A program made the position numbers and the translations under genes. The notes below the pieces were generated by a model. It worked only from the letters and a program-made list of their open reading frames with translations. It made no database searches and was not told where the DNA came from. DNA of 64,000 bases from an uncultured Oscillatoriales cyanobacterium (GTDB lineage: Bacteria > Cyanobacteriota > Cyanobacteriia > Cyanobacteriales > Microcoleaceae). Positions 55,901 through 64,000 of the stretch are shown here, piece after piece (position 1 is the stretch's first letter; the number at the start of each line of letters is the position of its first letter). The stretch lies in assembly GCA_903893625.1 (NCBI GenBank), contig CAITND010000187.1:20659-84658 (forward strand), read 5' to 3'.

Positions 55901-56245
55901 ACACTGGAATATGAGTTAGTTCAGGCACAAACAGACCCCGAAGCATTAGGCGGTGTGGCGCAAAGGGCAAAAAAATGGCTTTCAGGAATGATTAACCATC
56001 CCAAAGTAACTGAGAAACAAAGGGAAAACATTAAGAAAATTATCATCCTGATTGATATAGGGAGACATACCAATTTGCCTGCGGAGGTTGACAAGCTGCA
56101 AAAGAAACAAGTAAACTTAGATACGGCGATTTTAGAAATTGATAAAATTACTGAACGATATAGTATTGATTTCTCGAATGTTCAAAAAGGACAAAAAGGA
56201 AAAGTTGAAAAACCAGTATTAATCATTTCAGAATCTTTTGAATAA
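52973..56245 (+). CDS. PLD nuclease-SNF2 helicase fusion protein
   Basis: A 1090-aa protein. The N-terminus is a phospholipase D-type nuclease domain with one HKD half ('KIHAKVYILR', His133 and Lys135) and 'ITGSSNLTDAGL' (155-158), expected to work as a dimer. A SNF2-type translocase follows: motif I 'DVVGLGKT' near 278-285, DEAH near 361 ('IADEAHKFRN'), motif III 'LVSATPLNNKPDD' and motif VI 'QRIGRVNRIGTKA'. The C-terminal ~250 residues are unassigned. The stop is 2 bp before the first methylase, so they form one operon and presumably an ATP-dependent restriction-modification complex that translocates on DNA. Confidence 0.82.
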   Translation: MSTKFFTNSEENTLIKKFEGVFTYNPNIQYFDALVGYFRASGYFRIRPFLNKVPNIRILVGINIDKLLADAHKSGLDFFSNHERTKEDFIREIQKDIAQANYDKDTENGILQFIDDIIQKKIQVKAHPEKKIHAKVYILRPEPFNQHTPATVITGSSNLTDAGLGGGNFYNYEFNVQLTEYPDVQFATKEFEKLWAESVDILPVDIQGIKKETYLNEETSPFELYIKLLTEYFGKNIDYDPDSIGDLPQNFKKLSYQVDAVNEGFNMLLKHNGFILADVVGLGKTVIAAMVAKKFLIENGRENTKILVVYPPAVEKNWKDTFKDFNIDKYTKFITNGSLEKILKPHQDYWKEEEYDLVIADEAHKFRNHKTDAFKNLQLICKSPRANQEGLIKGSQKKVILVSATPLNNKPDDIFYQIQMFQDARQSTLPITNLTAFFSPLIEQYKSLKGFELDVNKLREIYGKIRKNIIEPITIRRTRTDLENIAEYKLDLIAQEINFPKVEPPKKVEYLMDDKLNELFHKTVFYLIDESRIKYSRYQAIAGLNPEIQSKYYENAETVSKSLALIMKTQLIKRLESSFYAFKKSLGNFQQATDRMIAMFANDKIFIAPDTNVNKLLDKGWSDEQIEEEIEKLSADNPKNQTFKKADFKPDFIENLQNDSRLLQELVTGWAAVENDPKLDVFIAQLNKLFLNKKTNLEGKLVIFSESKDTVDYLAEALQNRGIKDVLVVSSKNRNQLYDTIVTNFDANWAEEKQTNDYSIIITTEVLAEGVNLHRSNVIIHYDTPWNSTKLMQRIGRVNRIGTKANAIYNYVFYPSAQGDSQIKLNKTAFMKIQAFHTAFGEDNQVFSTDEILDAVKLFSGTYKEEQDERLKFLYFLRNFKKLNKIWFDKIKKMPLKSRAGRSSTKINKPDLQNGTVAFLKTDKKFEFYWVDSNNQPIEITPIEAFKIFEANQNEKNVELIASHHEHINNAIKHFETLEYELVQAQTDPEALGGVAQRAKKWLSGMINHPKVTEKQRENIKKIIILIDIGRHTNLPAEVDKLQKKQVNLDTAILEIDKITERYSIDFSNVQKGQKGKVEKPVLIISESFE

Positions 56246-56247
56246 TT

Positions 56248-59200
56248 ATGACACAATCACAAATTCAAGATATATTCAAGGCCCGTTACAATCAAGCCAA
56301 ATGGAAACAATTTCTAGGCGAAACTTTTGCTAATGCTAAATTAAAACTAACTCCAGAAACTCTTACTGGTATTGATATTAATGTAGCTTCAAATGCTCAA
56401 AATTTAGGCTATATTCTGTTAGATGAAAATGGGATTGAGCGACAAATTGGGGTGTATGAAGTAACGCTGGCACCGGGTATTATTTTAGAACGTAATCGGG
56501 TAGGATTAAGAAATTTATTGCGTAAATATTGGGAAAATATTGATGCGGCTTTTATTGCTTATCATCGCCCAGAAAGTGCAAGTCCAGAAAGTGCAAATTG
56601 GCGTTTTAGTTATGTTTCCGAATTAACGGGTTATGATGCAGAAGGGGAATCTATAAAAATCAAAACTGAACCTAAACGCTACACCTATTTATTAGGCGAA
56701 GGTGAAAGTATAAGAACGGCTGTTGAACGGTTTGAACGTATTATTAAAAAAGGGAGTAAAGCAACTTTAGATGATGTTAAAGAAGCTTTCTCAGTCGAGA
56801 AACTTTCTAAGACGTTTTTTGATGAATATAAAAAACATTATGATATTTTTTGTAAATATATGGTTTCACAACCAGGAATTAGTCAAACGATTTTTAATGG
56901 TGACGAAAAAGCTATCCGTGATTTTAATAAGAAATTATTGGGGCGGATTGTATTTATATATTTCATCCAGAAAAAAGGCTGGTTGGGTGTTCCCAAAAAT
57001 GAAAGTTGGGGAAAAGGTGATTTTAACTTTTTAACTAATCACTTTCAAAGTTTTCCCCATCCAGAACTTTTTTATCAAGATTTTTTATCGGTTTTATTTT
57101 TTGATACGCTCAACACCAAACGCCCGGATGATTTAATTAAATTGGGAGCAGGTGAACCTTGCAGAATCCCTTTTTTGAATGGTGGTTTGTTTGAAGAAGA
57201 AAATAAGAATCATCGCAACTTAATTTTTACTGCAAAGTTATTTGAAAATCTTTTCAACTTTTTTGATCAATACAATTTTACCATTTATGAAGATGATCCT
57301 AACGATCATACTGTCGCGGTTGATCCTGAAATGTTGGGGCATATTTTTGAGAATTTACTAGAAGATAATAAGGACAAAGGAGCCTATTACACACCGAAAG
57401 AGATTGTGCATTATATGTGTCAGGAAAGTTTGATTGAATATCTAACTACTTGGTTTGAAAATCATGGTTATAATATTATTGGTTATACCAGTATTGGGAA
57501 TCCTGGACAACCGGAATTATTTCCGATAAACGAGTTCAGACAAGGACAATTAGAACTAGAAATTGTAGTCACATCCCCATCAAAAAAAATAGATCGGATA
57601 CTAATTGAGAAGTTGCTCAAAAAGACTTTAGATGATGAGGATCAGAAATTAATAAAACAGTATTCTGCCGAATTTAATAACGCTTTAGATAGGGTAAAAA
57701 TTTGCGATCCGGCTATTGGTTCGGGGGCTTTTCCGATGGGTTTGTTGCACGAAATATTTACGGCTAAACAAACGCTGCATACTTTTGAATTTGGCAATAC
57801 GACTAATTTTGATGCTTCGGGTGTGAAGCTAAATATTATCCAAAATAGTATTTATGGTGTAGATATTGAACGCGGTGCTGTGGATATTGCCAGACTACGT
57901 TTCTGGCTGAGTTTAATTGTAGATGAACCTGAACCGAAAGCGTTACCTAATCTGGATTATAAAATTGTGGTGGGTAATAGTTTGGTGAGTAAGTTGGGGG
58001 ATGATATTATTGATATTGATTGGGAAATGAAAGGTCATAAACAAATAAATATTCTTTACGATGTTTTGAAGCCTGAAGAAATATTAAAACAAATAAGTCA
58101 AGAACAAAAAGAGTTTTTTAGTCCTGATAGTGATAAGAAAAAATTAGCTGCTGATATACGCAATCTGAAAATTGATTTGCTGATAAGCCAACTGGAGTTA
58201 ATGGTTAAAAGTAAAGGTATGGAAACTAAACCGACTAGCACAGGTAAAACATTAACTAAGCAAACTGAAATATATTTACAAACTATTGGCTGGAAAAACA
58301 CTATTACTCAATTAAAAAATCTGAAAACTAAACCAGAATTACCGCTTAACTTTTTTGATTGGAAATTAGATTTTCCAGAGGTGATGAATCCCTATTTATT
58401 TGAAGAAGATAAAGATAGTCCAGAAGTAGCCACCACTAATAAACAAATTAACGCTTTAAATGCTCAAATTGATGCTATTAATTTACATTTGAGTCAACAT
58501 AATATTAATATTCATTTATGTCATTTACAGGCTAATGTTGTTCAAAGTCAAATTGTAATTATTAAACAACAACTTTTAGAAATTGAAGCGAAAATCAAGG
58601 TTATTTATGGTAAAATTAATAATATTGAAACTAATATTGTTCAAGAGCTTGATTTGAGTTTTAATTATAATATTCAAAGTATCAACAAAAGTATTGAGGA
58701 TATTAATAAAAGAATAGAAATCATCAATCCTCAAATAGAGATACAACAAAATTCTTCTATGGGTTTTGATATTGTGATTGGAAATCCGCCTTATTTTAAT
58801 GTAGAAACATTAGGTTTTAAATCTGCTTATGCAGAACAAATTAAGAAACAATATTCAGAAATATGGATGGATAAAAGTGATATTTTATTTTACTTTATTA
58901 AACTAGGTATTGACATAGCAAAACAAAAAGGAAATATTTGTTATATTATATCTAATGCTTTTTTATTCTCAGATAAAGCTCGACGTTTACGCAATTTTAT
59001 ACTTGAAAAAGCCCCCATTGATCAGATAATTAATTTTGAAAAATACTCAGTATTTGAAAGTGCAATGATTACCACAGCAATTGTAAGTTTTAAAAAGGAT
59101 GAAATTAACACAATTGCTAGAGCATTAAACTTAAAAGATGAAGGGAAAAATAATTTTACATCAATTGTTCAAGATAAAGATAATTTTATAGATGTTAACC

Positions 59201-60066
59201 TAAAAGTTGATCATGTTTTTGCTTTAGTTAATAATGATACCGAAACATTAAATAGTAAAATTGATGCTAATACGACACCTTTAGGTCAATTAGTTTTAAT
59301 TGGCTCTGGTATGCAAACGGCGGCGAATAGTGTCTATAGTAATAATGAAATTGCTAATCAAGATTTTCCAATTGAGTTATTAAAAAAAAGATTGAATGGA
59401 AAAGCTATCAAGAAATATAATATAGATATAAAATTTACCGATGATATACTTTATTTTGAACAATTTGATACTTTTGACAACTTACCTATAAATGTAAAAA
59501 AATATTTATCTAAACATAGAAGTATTCTTGAAAATAGAGCAACGGTAAAAAATGAAGGGAGAATATGGTGGCGATATAGTCGACCAATGCACAAAGAATA
59601 TTATCACTTAAATAAAATTTGGACATCATATCGTAGTGGTTACAATTGTTTTGCTTTTGATGATACACAACAATATATTGGATTAACAAATACAACTGTA
59701 ATTTTTGACACAAATGCTAATGTTGTTTCTTTGAAATATATATTAGCATTACTTAACTCAAAACTACTTGATTATCGTTATAAATCAATTGGTAAACAGA
59801 CAGGTGGAGGTATTTTTGAATATTTTGAAAATGGTATAAGTAAATTACCTATTGCTGTAATCTCACCCTTTGCCCAATTACTATTTATCTCTCTTGTAGA
59901 TAAAATCCTTATTCTCAAATCCGAAGGCAAAGACACCACCGCCTTAGAGCAACAAATAGACAATTTAGTTTACAAACTTTACGAACTAACTTATGAAGAA
60001 GTAAAAATAATAGACCCAGAATTTGCGTTAACTGAACAAGAATATGATGCCATAAAACTAGAATAG
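56248..60066 (+). CDS. Eco57I-type N6-adenine DNA methylase with coiled-coil insert (copy A)
   Basis: A 1272-aa protein. AdoMet motif I is 'CDPAIGSGAFPMGL' (about 486-499) and catalytic motif IV NPPY is at 846-849. The ~450-residue N-terminal part is conserved with copy B ('VYEVTLAPG', 'NRVGLRNLLRKYW', 'DKGAYYTPKEIVHYM'). Between motif I and motif IV there is a ~110-residue Ile/Asn/Gln-rich coiled coil (about 730-840) absent from copy B. Target-recognition sequence follows NPPY. The last ~55 residues ('DKILILKSEGKDTT' onward) are again nearly identical to copy B. I cannot assign a nuclease motif in the N-terminus with confidence; cleavage may come from the PLD protein. Confidence 0.82.
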   Translation: MTQSQIQDIFKARYNQAKWKQFLGETFANAKLKLTPETLTGIDINVASNAQNLGYILLDENGIERQIGVYEVTLAPGIILERNRVGLRNLLRKYWENIDAAFIAYHRPESASPESANWRFSYVSELTGYDAEGESIKIKTEPKRYTYLLGEGESIRTAVERFERIIKKGSKATLDDVKEAFSVEKLSKTFFDEYKKHYDIFCKYMVSQPGISQTIFNGDEKAIRDFNKKLLGRIVFIYFIQKKGWLGVPKNESWGKGDFNFLTNHFQSFPHPELFYQDFLSVLFFDTLNTKRPDDLIKLGAGEPCRIPFLNGGLFEEENKNHRNLIFTAKLFENLFNFFDQYNFTIYEDDPNDHTVAVDPEMLGHIFENLLEDNKDKGAYYTPKEIVHYMCQESLIEYLTTWFENHGYNIIGYTSIGNPGQPELFPINEFRQGQLELEIVVTSPSKKIDRILIEKLLKKTLDDEDQKLIKQYSAEFNNALDRVKICDPAIGSGAFPMGLLHEIFTAKQTLHTFEFGNTTNFDASGVKLNIIQNSIYGVDIERGAVDIARLRFWLSLIVDEPEPKALPNLDYKIVVGNSLVSKLGDDIIDIDWEMKGHKQINILYDVLKPEEILKQISQEQKEFFSPDSDKKKLAADIRNLKIDLLISQLELMVKSKGMETKPTSTGKTLTKQTEIYLQTIGWKNTITQLKNLKTKPELPLNFFDWKLDFPEVMNPYLFEEDKDSPEVATTNKQINALNAQIDAINLHLSQHNINIHLCHLQANVVQSQIVIIKQQLLEIEAKIKVIYGKINNIETNIVQELDLSFNYNIQSINKSIEDINKRIEIINPQIEIQQNSSMGFDIVIGNPPYFNVETLGFKSAYAEQIKKQYSEIWMDKSDILFYFIKLGIDIAKQKGNICYIISNAFLFSDKARRLRNFILEKAPIDQIINFEKYSVFESAMITTAIVSFKKDEINTIARALNLKDEGKNNFTSIVQDKDNFIDVNLKVDHVFALVNNDTETLNSKIDANTTPLGQLVLIGSGMQTAANSVYSNNEIANQDFPIELLKKRLNGKAIKKYNIDIKFTDDILYFEQFDTFDNLPINVKKYLSKHRSILENRATVKNEGRIWWRYSRPMHKEYYHLNKIWTSYRSGYNCFAFDDTQQYIGLTNTTVIFDTNANVVSLKYILALLNSKLLDYRYKSIGKQTGGGIFEYFENGISKLPIAVISPFAQLLFISLVDKILILKSEGKDTTALEQQIDNLVYKLYELTYEEVKIIDPEFALTEQEYDAIKLE

Positions 60067-60127
60067 ATATTGCCTTAAGCATGAGTTGTGCTAAACTAGA
60101 AATAACTCTAAGAGTCAAAGGAGAAAG

Positions 60128-60301
60128 ATGATTACCTTAGAAATGGCGATCGCCAAAATCAAAAAACTCCCGGCTGAACAGAGAAACGAAGTGATCAAAT
60201 TTGTAGAATTTTTAGAATTTAAACTAGACAACATTGAGCAGAGCCAAGAACAGACAGAATTAGAGGAAAAAGAAGTTTCATTTACAGAAAATGAACTATA
60301 A
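60128..60301 (+). CDS. Small antitoxin-like protein (DUF2281-like), 57 aa
   Basis: A 57-codon frame with an AAGGAG ribosome site seven bases before the ATG. The sequence 'KIKKLPAEQRNEVIKFVEFLEFK' (near 11-33) matches the DUF2281 pattern seen in small antitoxin-like proteins that usually precede a PIN or RelE toxin. The rest is acidic. No toxin gene follows; instead there is another small antitoxin-like frame, then methylase copy B. Confidence 0.65.
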   Translation: MITLEMAIAKIKKLPAEQRNEVIKFVEFLEFKLDNIEQSQEQTELEEKEVSFTENEL

Positions 60302-60316
60302 AAACCAACAGATATT

Positions 60317-60529
60317 ATGATCAACCTAGATACCATTCAGCAAGACATAGCATCCCTTCCCCCTGATGCACAACAAGTCATCCTTGAACTTGTCTGTGTC
60401 CTCAAAAAAAGTTACTTCCCGAACCAGCAAGAAATTCCAGAAAGCAAAACCCAAGACTGGTCAGACTTCATCGGTTGTATAGAAGCAGAACCCGACTTAT
60501 CGAGAAATTATAAAACCTTATTACCTTGA
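60317..60529 (+). CDS. Second small antitoxin-like protein, 70 aa
   Basis: A 70-aa product: 'TIQQDIASLPPDAQQVILEL' (6-25) parallels the DUF2281 core of the preceding frame, and 'WSDFIGCIEAEPDLSRNYK' resembles the C-terminal toxin-contact tail of antitoxins. The stop lies 7 bp before methylase copy B. No toxin partner was found in the window. It may be a domesticated regulator of the second methylase or an orphan left by rearrangement. Confidence 0.65.
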   Translation: MINLDTIQQDIASLPPDAQQVILELVCVLKKSYFPNQQEIPESKTQDWSDFIGCIEAEPDLSRNYKTLLP

Positions 60530-60536
60530 AAAAATT

Positions 60537-63500
60537 ATGACACAACCACAAATTCAAGATATATTCAAGCAACGTTACAATCAAGATAAATGGAAACAAT
60601 TTCTAGGTAAAACTTTTGCTAATGCTAAGTTATTATCAACTCCCGAAACTCTTACGGTTATTGATTTTAATTTAGCTTCTCAGGCGCAAAAGTTAGGGTA
60701 TATACTGTTAGATGAAAATGGCATTGAACGACAAATTGCAGTGTATGAAGTAACGCTGGCACCGGGTATTATCTTAGAACGTAATCGTGTAGGATTAAGA
60801 AATTTATTGCGTAAATATTGGAAAAATATTGATGCGGCTTTTATTGCTTATCATCGTCCAGAAAGTGCAAATTGGCGTTTTACTTATGTTTCGGAATTAA
60901 CGGGCTATGATGCAGAAGGCGAATTTATAAAAATCAAAACAGAACCTAAGTGCTATACATATCTATTAGGTGAAAGTGAAAGCATAAGAACGGCTGTTGA
61001 ACGGTTTGAGCGCATTGTTAAAAAAGGGAGTCAAGCCACTTTAGATGATGTCAAAGAAGCTTTTTCTGTGGAGAAACTTTCTCAAGCATTTTTTGATAAG
61101 TATAAAGAGCATTATGATATTTTTTGTAAATATATGGTTTCACAACCAGGAATTAGCCAAACGATTTTTAATGGTGACGAAAAAGCTATCCGTGATTTTA
61201 ATAAGAAATTATTGGGGCGGATTGTGTTTTTATATTTCATCCAGAAAAAAGGCTGGTTGGGTGTTCCCAAAAATCAAAGTTGGGGAAAAGGTGATTTTAA
61301 CTTTTTAACTAATCAGTTTCAAAGTTTTCAACATCAAGAACTTTTTTATCAGGATTTTTTATCGGTTTTATTTTTTGATACGCTCAACACCAAACGCCGG
61401 GATGATTTAATTAAATTGGGAGCAGGTGAACCTTGCAGAATCCCTTATTTCAATGGTGGTTTGTTTGAAGAAGAAAATAGGAATCATCGCCACTTAATTT
61501 TTACTGCTAACTTATTTAAAAATCTGTTTAACTTTTTTGATCAATACAATTTTACCATTTATGAAGATGATCCAAATGATCATACTGTAGCAGTTGATCC
61601 TGAAATGTTGGGACATATTTTTGAGAATTTACTAGAAGATAATAAAGACAAAGGCGCCTATTATACGCCGAAAGAGATTGTCCATTATATGTGTCAGGAA
61701 AGTTTGATTGAATATCTAACTACTTGGTTTGAAAATCATGGTTATAATATTATTAATGATGTTGGTTTTGATAAGTTTAGTAATAATAAACAAATAGATC
61801 GCCGCTTAATAGAGAAGTTGCTTAAAAAGAATTTAGATGATCAGGATCAGAAGTTAATAAAAAAATATTCTGCCGAATTTAATAACGCTTTAGATAGGGT
61901 AAAAATTTGTGATCCGGCTATTGGTTCGGGGGCTTTTCCGATGGGTTTATTACACGAAATATTTACGGCTAAACAAACACTGCATACTTTTGAATTTGGC
62001 AATACAACTAATTTTAATGCTTCGGGTGTGAAGCTAAATATTATCCAAAATAGTATCTATGGTGTAGATATTGAACGGAGGGCGGTGGATATTGCGAGAC
62101 TACGTTTATGGCTAAGTTTAATTGTAGATGAACCTGAACCGAAAGCGTTACCTAATCTTGATTATAAGATTGTGGTGGGTAATAGTTTGGTGAGTAAGTT
62201 GGGGGATGATATTATTGATATTGATTGGAATATAGATCAAACTGCTCACGGACTTTTTGGGCATGATTTAGCCAAACAACAGCGCGTATTGCTAAAGAAA
62301 ATAAGTCAAGAACAAAAGGAGTTTTTTAGTCCTGATAGTGATAAGAAAAAACTATCTGCTGACATCCGCAATCTAAAAATTGATTTGCTTATAAACCAAT
62401 TGGAGTTAATGGTTAAAACCCAAGGGCAAGAAACCGAACCCAAGGCTTTAAACTTTAAGGATAAAAAGAAATTTGTCAAAGCCACTGAACAGTATTATGA
62501 AAGTCTTGGGTGGAAAAATACTATTACTCAATTAAAGAAACTGAAAACTAAACCAGAATTACCGCTTAATTTTTTTGATTGGAAATTAGATTTTCCAGAG
62601 GTGATGAATGAGCAAGTTGTGGAAAATGTGGGATTTGATATTGTGATTGGAAATCCGCCTTATGGTGCAAAATTAAGTGAGTTAGATATTAAATTTTTTA
62701 AAGAAAAATATCAAATAAAAACTTCTGAAACTGCGATTTTATTTATTGAAAAAGGTATTTTATTAACTAAGGAAAAGGGAATAAAAACATATATTATTCC
62801 CAAATCATTCGCGTTTGCATCAAACTATTCTGGGATAAGAGATTTTGTTCAAAAAGAGATTGCTTTGATTGCCGATTGTGGAAAAGCATTTGAAAATGTA
62901 AAGCTAGAAGCCTGCATCATTGGCATAAGTAAAGGAAAGATACTAAACACCTATAAATCAATTCTATTTAAAGCTGATAAATCTTTTGATTTGATGGGTA
63001 ATATTAATAAAGAATTAAAATTGAAGTTTGGATTTTTTCCAAATGGCATTAATGCTCTTGAACTTAAAATTGGAAATAAAATATTTGAAAGAAGTAATTG
63101 GTTGAATGATATTAGTCATAATAGTAGGGGTGAGATATTACAAAAGCATTTAACCGAACAAGGAAAATATGCTGTTATTGGAGGTAAGGAAATTAATAAA
63201 TATGGAATTAGAGGAATTAAAGGATATACTAATGATCTGAATTTAATTAGCGAAAAAGCAAAAATACATAATAATTCTGTACTTGTACAAAATATTGTGG
63301 CTCATATTACAAAACCTTATGAACATATTTTAATTATCAGTTGTATTCCTCAAAAAACCGACCTGATTTTAGTAGATACTATTAACCAAATTACAATCAA
63401 TGACGATGTACTTTCATCTAAATATATCTGGTGCTTATTAAATTCAAAACTTATAAATTGGTATGCCTACTTATTTATTTTCGGCAAGGCTATTAGAACA

Positions 63501-63752
63501 ATGCACTTTGACAGTACAGTAACATCTCGAATCCCCATTCCGTTAAATTCTGAAATTATCCAAAATCTATTTATTAAAGCAGCCGATAAAATTTTTTCCC
63601 TCAAATCTGAAGGCAAAGACACCACTATTTTAGAGCAACAAATAGACAATTTAGTTTACAAACTTTACGAACTAACTTATGACGAAGTAAAAGTAATAGA
63701 CCCAGAATTTGCATTAACTGAACAAGAATATGAGGCGATAAAAGTAGAATAA
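60537..63752 (+). CDS. Eco57I-type N6-adenine DNA methylase, tandem paralogue (copy B)
   Basis: A 1071-aa paralogue of copy A. It has the same N-terminal region and motif I 'DPAIGSGAFPMGL' near 459-471, and motif IV NPPY at 706-709. The coiled-coil insert of copy A is missing and motif IV is only ~20 residues after 'FPEVMN'. Residues after NPPY are unrelated in detail to copy A until the shared C-terminal ~55 residues ('DKIFSLKSEGKDTT' onward). It is therefore a second specificity version. It shares the operon and presumably the PLD-SNF2 helicase with copy A, and is intact. Confidence 0.82.
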   Translation: MTQPQIQDIFKQRYNQDKWKQFLGKTFANAKLLSTPETLTVIDFNLASQAQKLGYILLDENGIERQIAVYEVTLAPGIILERNRVGLRNLLRKYWKNIDAAFIAYHRPESANWRFTYVSELTGYDAEGEFIKIKTEPKCYTYLLGESESIRTAVERFERIVKKGSQATLDDVKEAFSVEKLSQAFFDKYKEHYDIFCKYMVSQPGISQTIFNGDEKAIRDFNKKLLGRIVFLYFIQKKGWLGVPKNQSWGKGDFNFLTNQFQSFQHQELFYQDFLSVLFFDTLNTKRRDDLIKLGAGEPCRIPYFNGGLFEEENRNHRHLIFTANLFKNLFNFFDQYNFTIYEDDPNDHTVAVDPEMLGHIFENLLEDNKDKGAYYTPKEIVHYMCQESLIEYLTTWFENHGYNIINDVGFDKFSNNKQIDRRLIEKLLKKNLDDQDQKLIKKYSAEFNNALDRVKICDPAIGSGAFPMGLLHEIFTAKQTLHTFEFGNTTNFNASGVKLNIIQNSIYGVDIERRAVDIARLRLWLSLIVDEPEPKALPNLDYKIVVGNSLVSKLGDDIIDIDWNIDQTAHGLFGHDLAKQQRVLLKKISQEQKEFFSPDSDKKKLSADIRNLKIDLLINQLELMVKTQGQETEPKALNFKDKKKFVKATEQYYESLGWKNTITQLKKLKTKPELPLNFFDWKLDFPEVMNEQVVENVGFDIVIGNPPYGAKLSELDIKFFKEKYQIKTSETAILFIEKGILLTKEKGIKTYIIPKSFAFASNYSGIRDFVQKEIALIADCGKAFENVKLEACIIGISKGKILNTYKSILFKADKSFDLMGNINKELKLKFGFFPNGINALELKIGNKIFERSNWLNDISHNSRGEILQKHLTEQGKYAVIGGKEINKYGIRGIKGYTNDLNLISEKAKIHNNSVLVQNIVAHITKPYEHILIISCIPQKTDLILVDTINQITINDDVLSSKYIWCLLNSKLINWYAYLFIFGKAIRTMHFDSTVTSRIPIPLNSEIIQNLFIKAADKIFSLKSEGKDTTILEQQIDNLVYKLYELTYDEVKVIDPEFALTEQEYEAIKVE

Positions 63753-63804
63753 AATAGCCCCCGTATTTTGCCAGCGCATTTAAAAACTGCACAAATAATG
63801 CTGG

Positions 63805-63870
63805 TTTTTTAGCCAGTTAGTAATCTCTTCATTAAAGCCTTTAAAACAAGCGTCTCAAGTATTTTATTAA
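63805..63870 (+). pseudogene. C-terminal fragment of the gene that precedes island 2
   Basis: The + strand translates to FFSQLVISSLKPLKQASQVF followed by Tyr and a stop. The intact protein at 52476 has FFSQLVISSLKPLKQVAQAE. At DNA level 63805-63859 aligns gap-free with 52704-52758 (offset 11101 bp), and most early differences are synonymous. It is a relic of a homologous gene at the far edge of island 2. Confidence 0.75.
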
Positions 63871-64000
63871 CGTGAGTTCGATGGAGTTTGATCGCCACAC
63901 CGTCTGGCTGACGCTCACGGCGAAGCCACCACAAGCTGTAAGTTCTAAGGTGGGAAGTGAAATTAGCTTGTCAGTTTTAATGTTTATTTAATGTGCGGGA
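63871..64000. other. Unassigned end of window
   Basis: About 130 bp with no supportable gene. Includes an HIP1-like GATCGCC and a GACGCTCACGGCGAAGCC stretch, but nothing I can name; a gene may begin beyond the edge. Confidence 0.3.

Noticed and set aside
1..64000. tRNA or rRNA genes
   Set aside because: No cloverleaf with a recognisable T-arm and no rRNA signature sequence was found by eye on either strand; a covariance search would settle short tRNAs.

Overview
The window looks like a piece of chromosome from a filamentous, AT-rich cyanobacterium of the Planktothrix/Oscillatoriales type. The evidence is the many HIP1 palindromes (GCGATCGC), cyanobacteria-specific families (Ycf66, DUF1995, divergent sufR/sufBCDS, paired half-size UPF0016 manganese exporters), and abundant short palindromic and tandem repeats between genes. 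The genus is an inference. No rRNA, tRNA or CRISPR array was seen. All similarities were judged by eye from translated sequence.

Layout. 1-8.5 kb: housekeeping and small enzymes (HEAT-fused transporter, infC, an alpha/beta hydrolase, a Rpn-family nuclease with a GREE repeat tail, a 2H phosphoesterase, an S9 peptidase). 8.7-15 kb: accessory island 1 (MmeI-like fused restriction-methylation enzyme, Uma2 nuclease, solo DNA methyltransferase, HTH protein, two small unknown proteins), closed by a decayed fragment of the S9 peptidase gene. 15-21.7 kb: dacB, then the lipid cluster plsX-fabH-fabD, interrupted by an IscB element whose omega-RNA looks intact but whose protein has lost its middle in frame. 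21.8-30 kb: a GmrSD-like nuclease, a PPP phosphatase, DUF1995, a cysteine desulfurase, a zinc-finger/RelE-like protein, a phospholipase D-like lipoprotein and a histidine kinase. 30.2-39.1 kb: a two-gene module of an unrecognised ~1000-aa protein and a 1928-aa DUF1998-type helicase, a candidate undescribed defence system. 39-46.4 kb: a secreted peptidylarginine deiminase-like protein that has lost two catalytic residues, an RTX protein, the UPF0016 pair, a YkgJ protein, Ycf66 and a truncated EAL domain. 46.5-52.4 kb: the Suf iron-sulfur operon sufB-C-D-S with divergent sufR. 52.8-63.9 kb: accessory island 2, a PLD-SNF2 helicase followed by two tandem paralogous Eco57I-type DNA methylases, separated by two small antitoxin-like genes and closed by a fragment of the gene that precedes the island.

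Common themes. Both restriction islands are bracketed by a good gene on one side and a homologous, partly decayed fragment of the same gene on the other, as if each island arrived with donor flanking DNA. A short terminal-inverted-repeat element supplies the last codons of the big DUF1998 helicase and of the convergent deiminase-like gene, and a second, complete copy abuts the start codon of the PLD-SNF2 helicase. The two methylases of island 2 share N-terminal and C-terminal parts but differ in the target-recognition part, which suggests one translocase serving two specificities.
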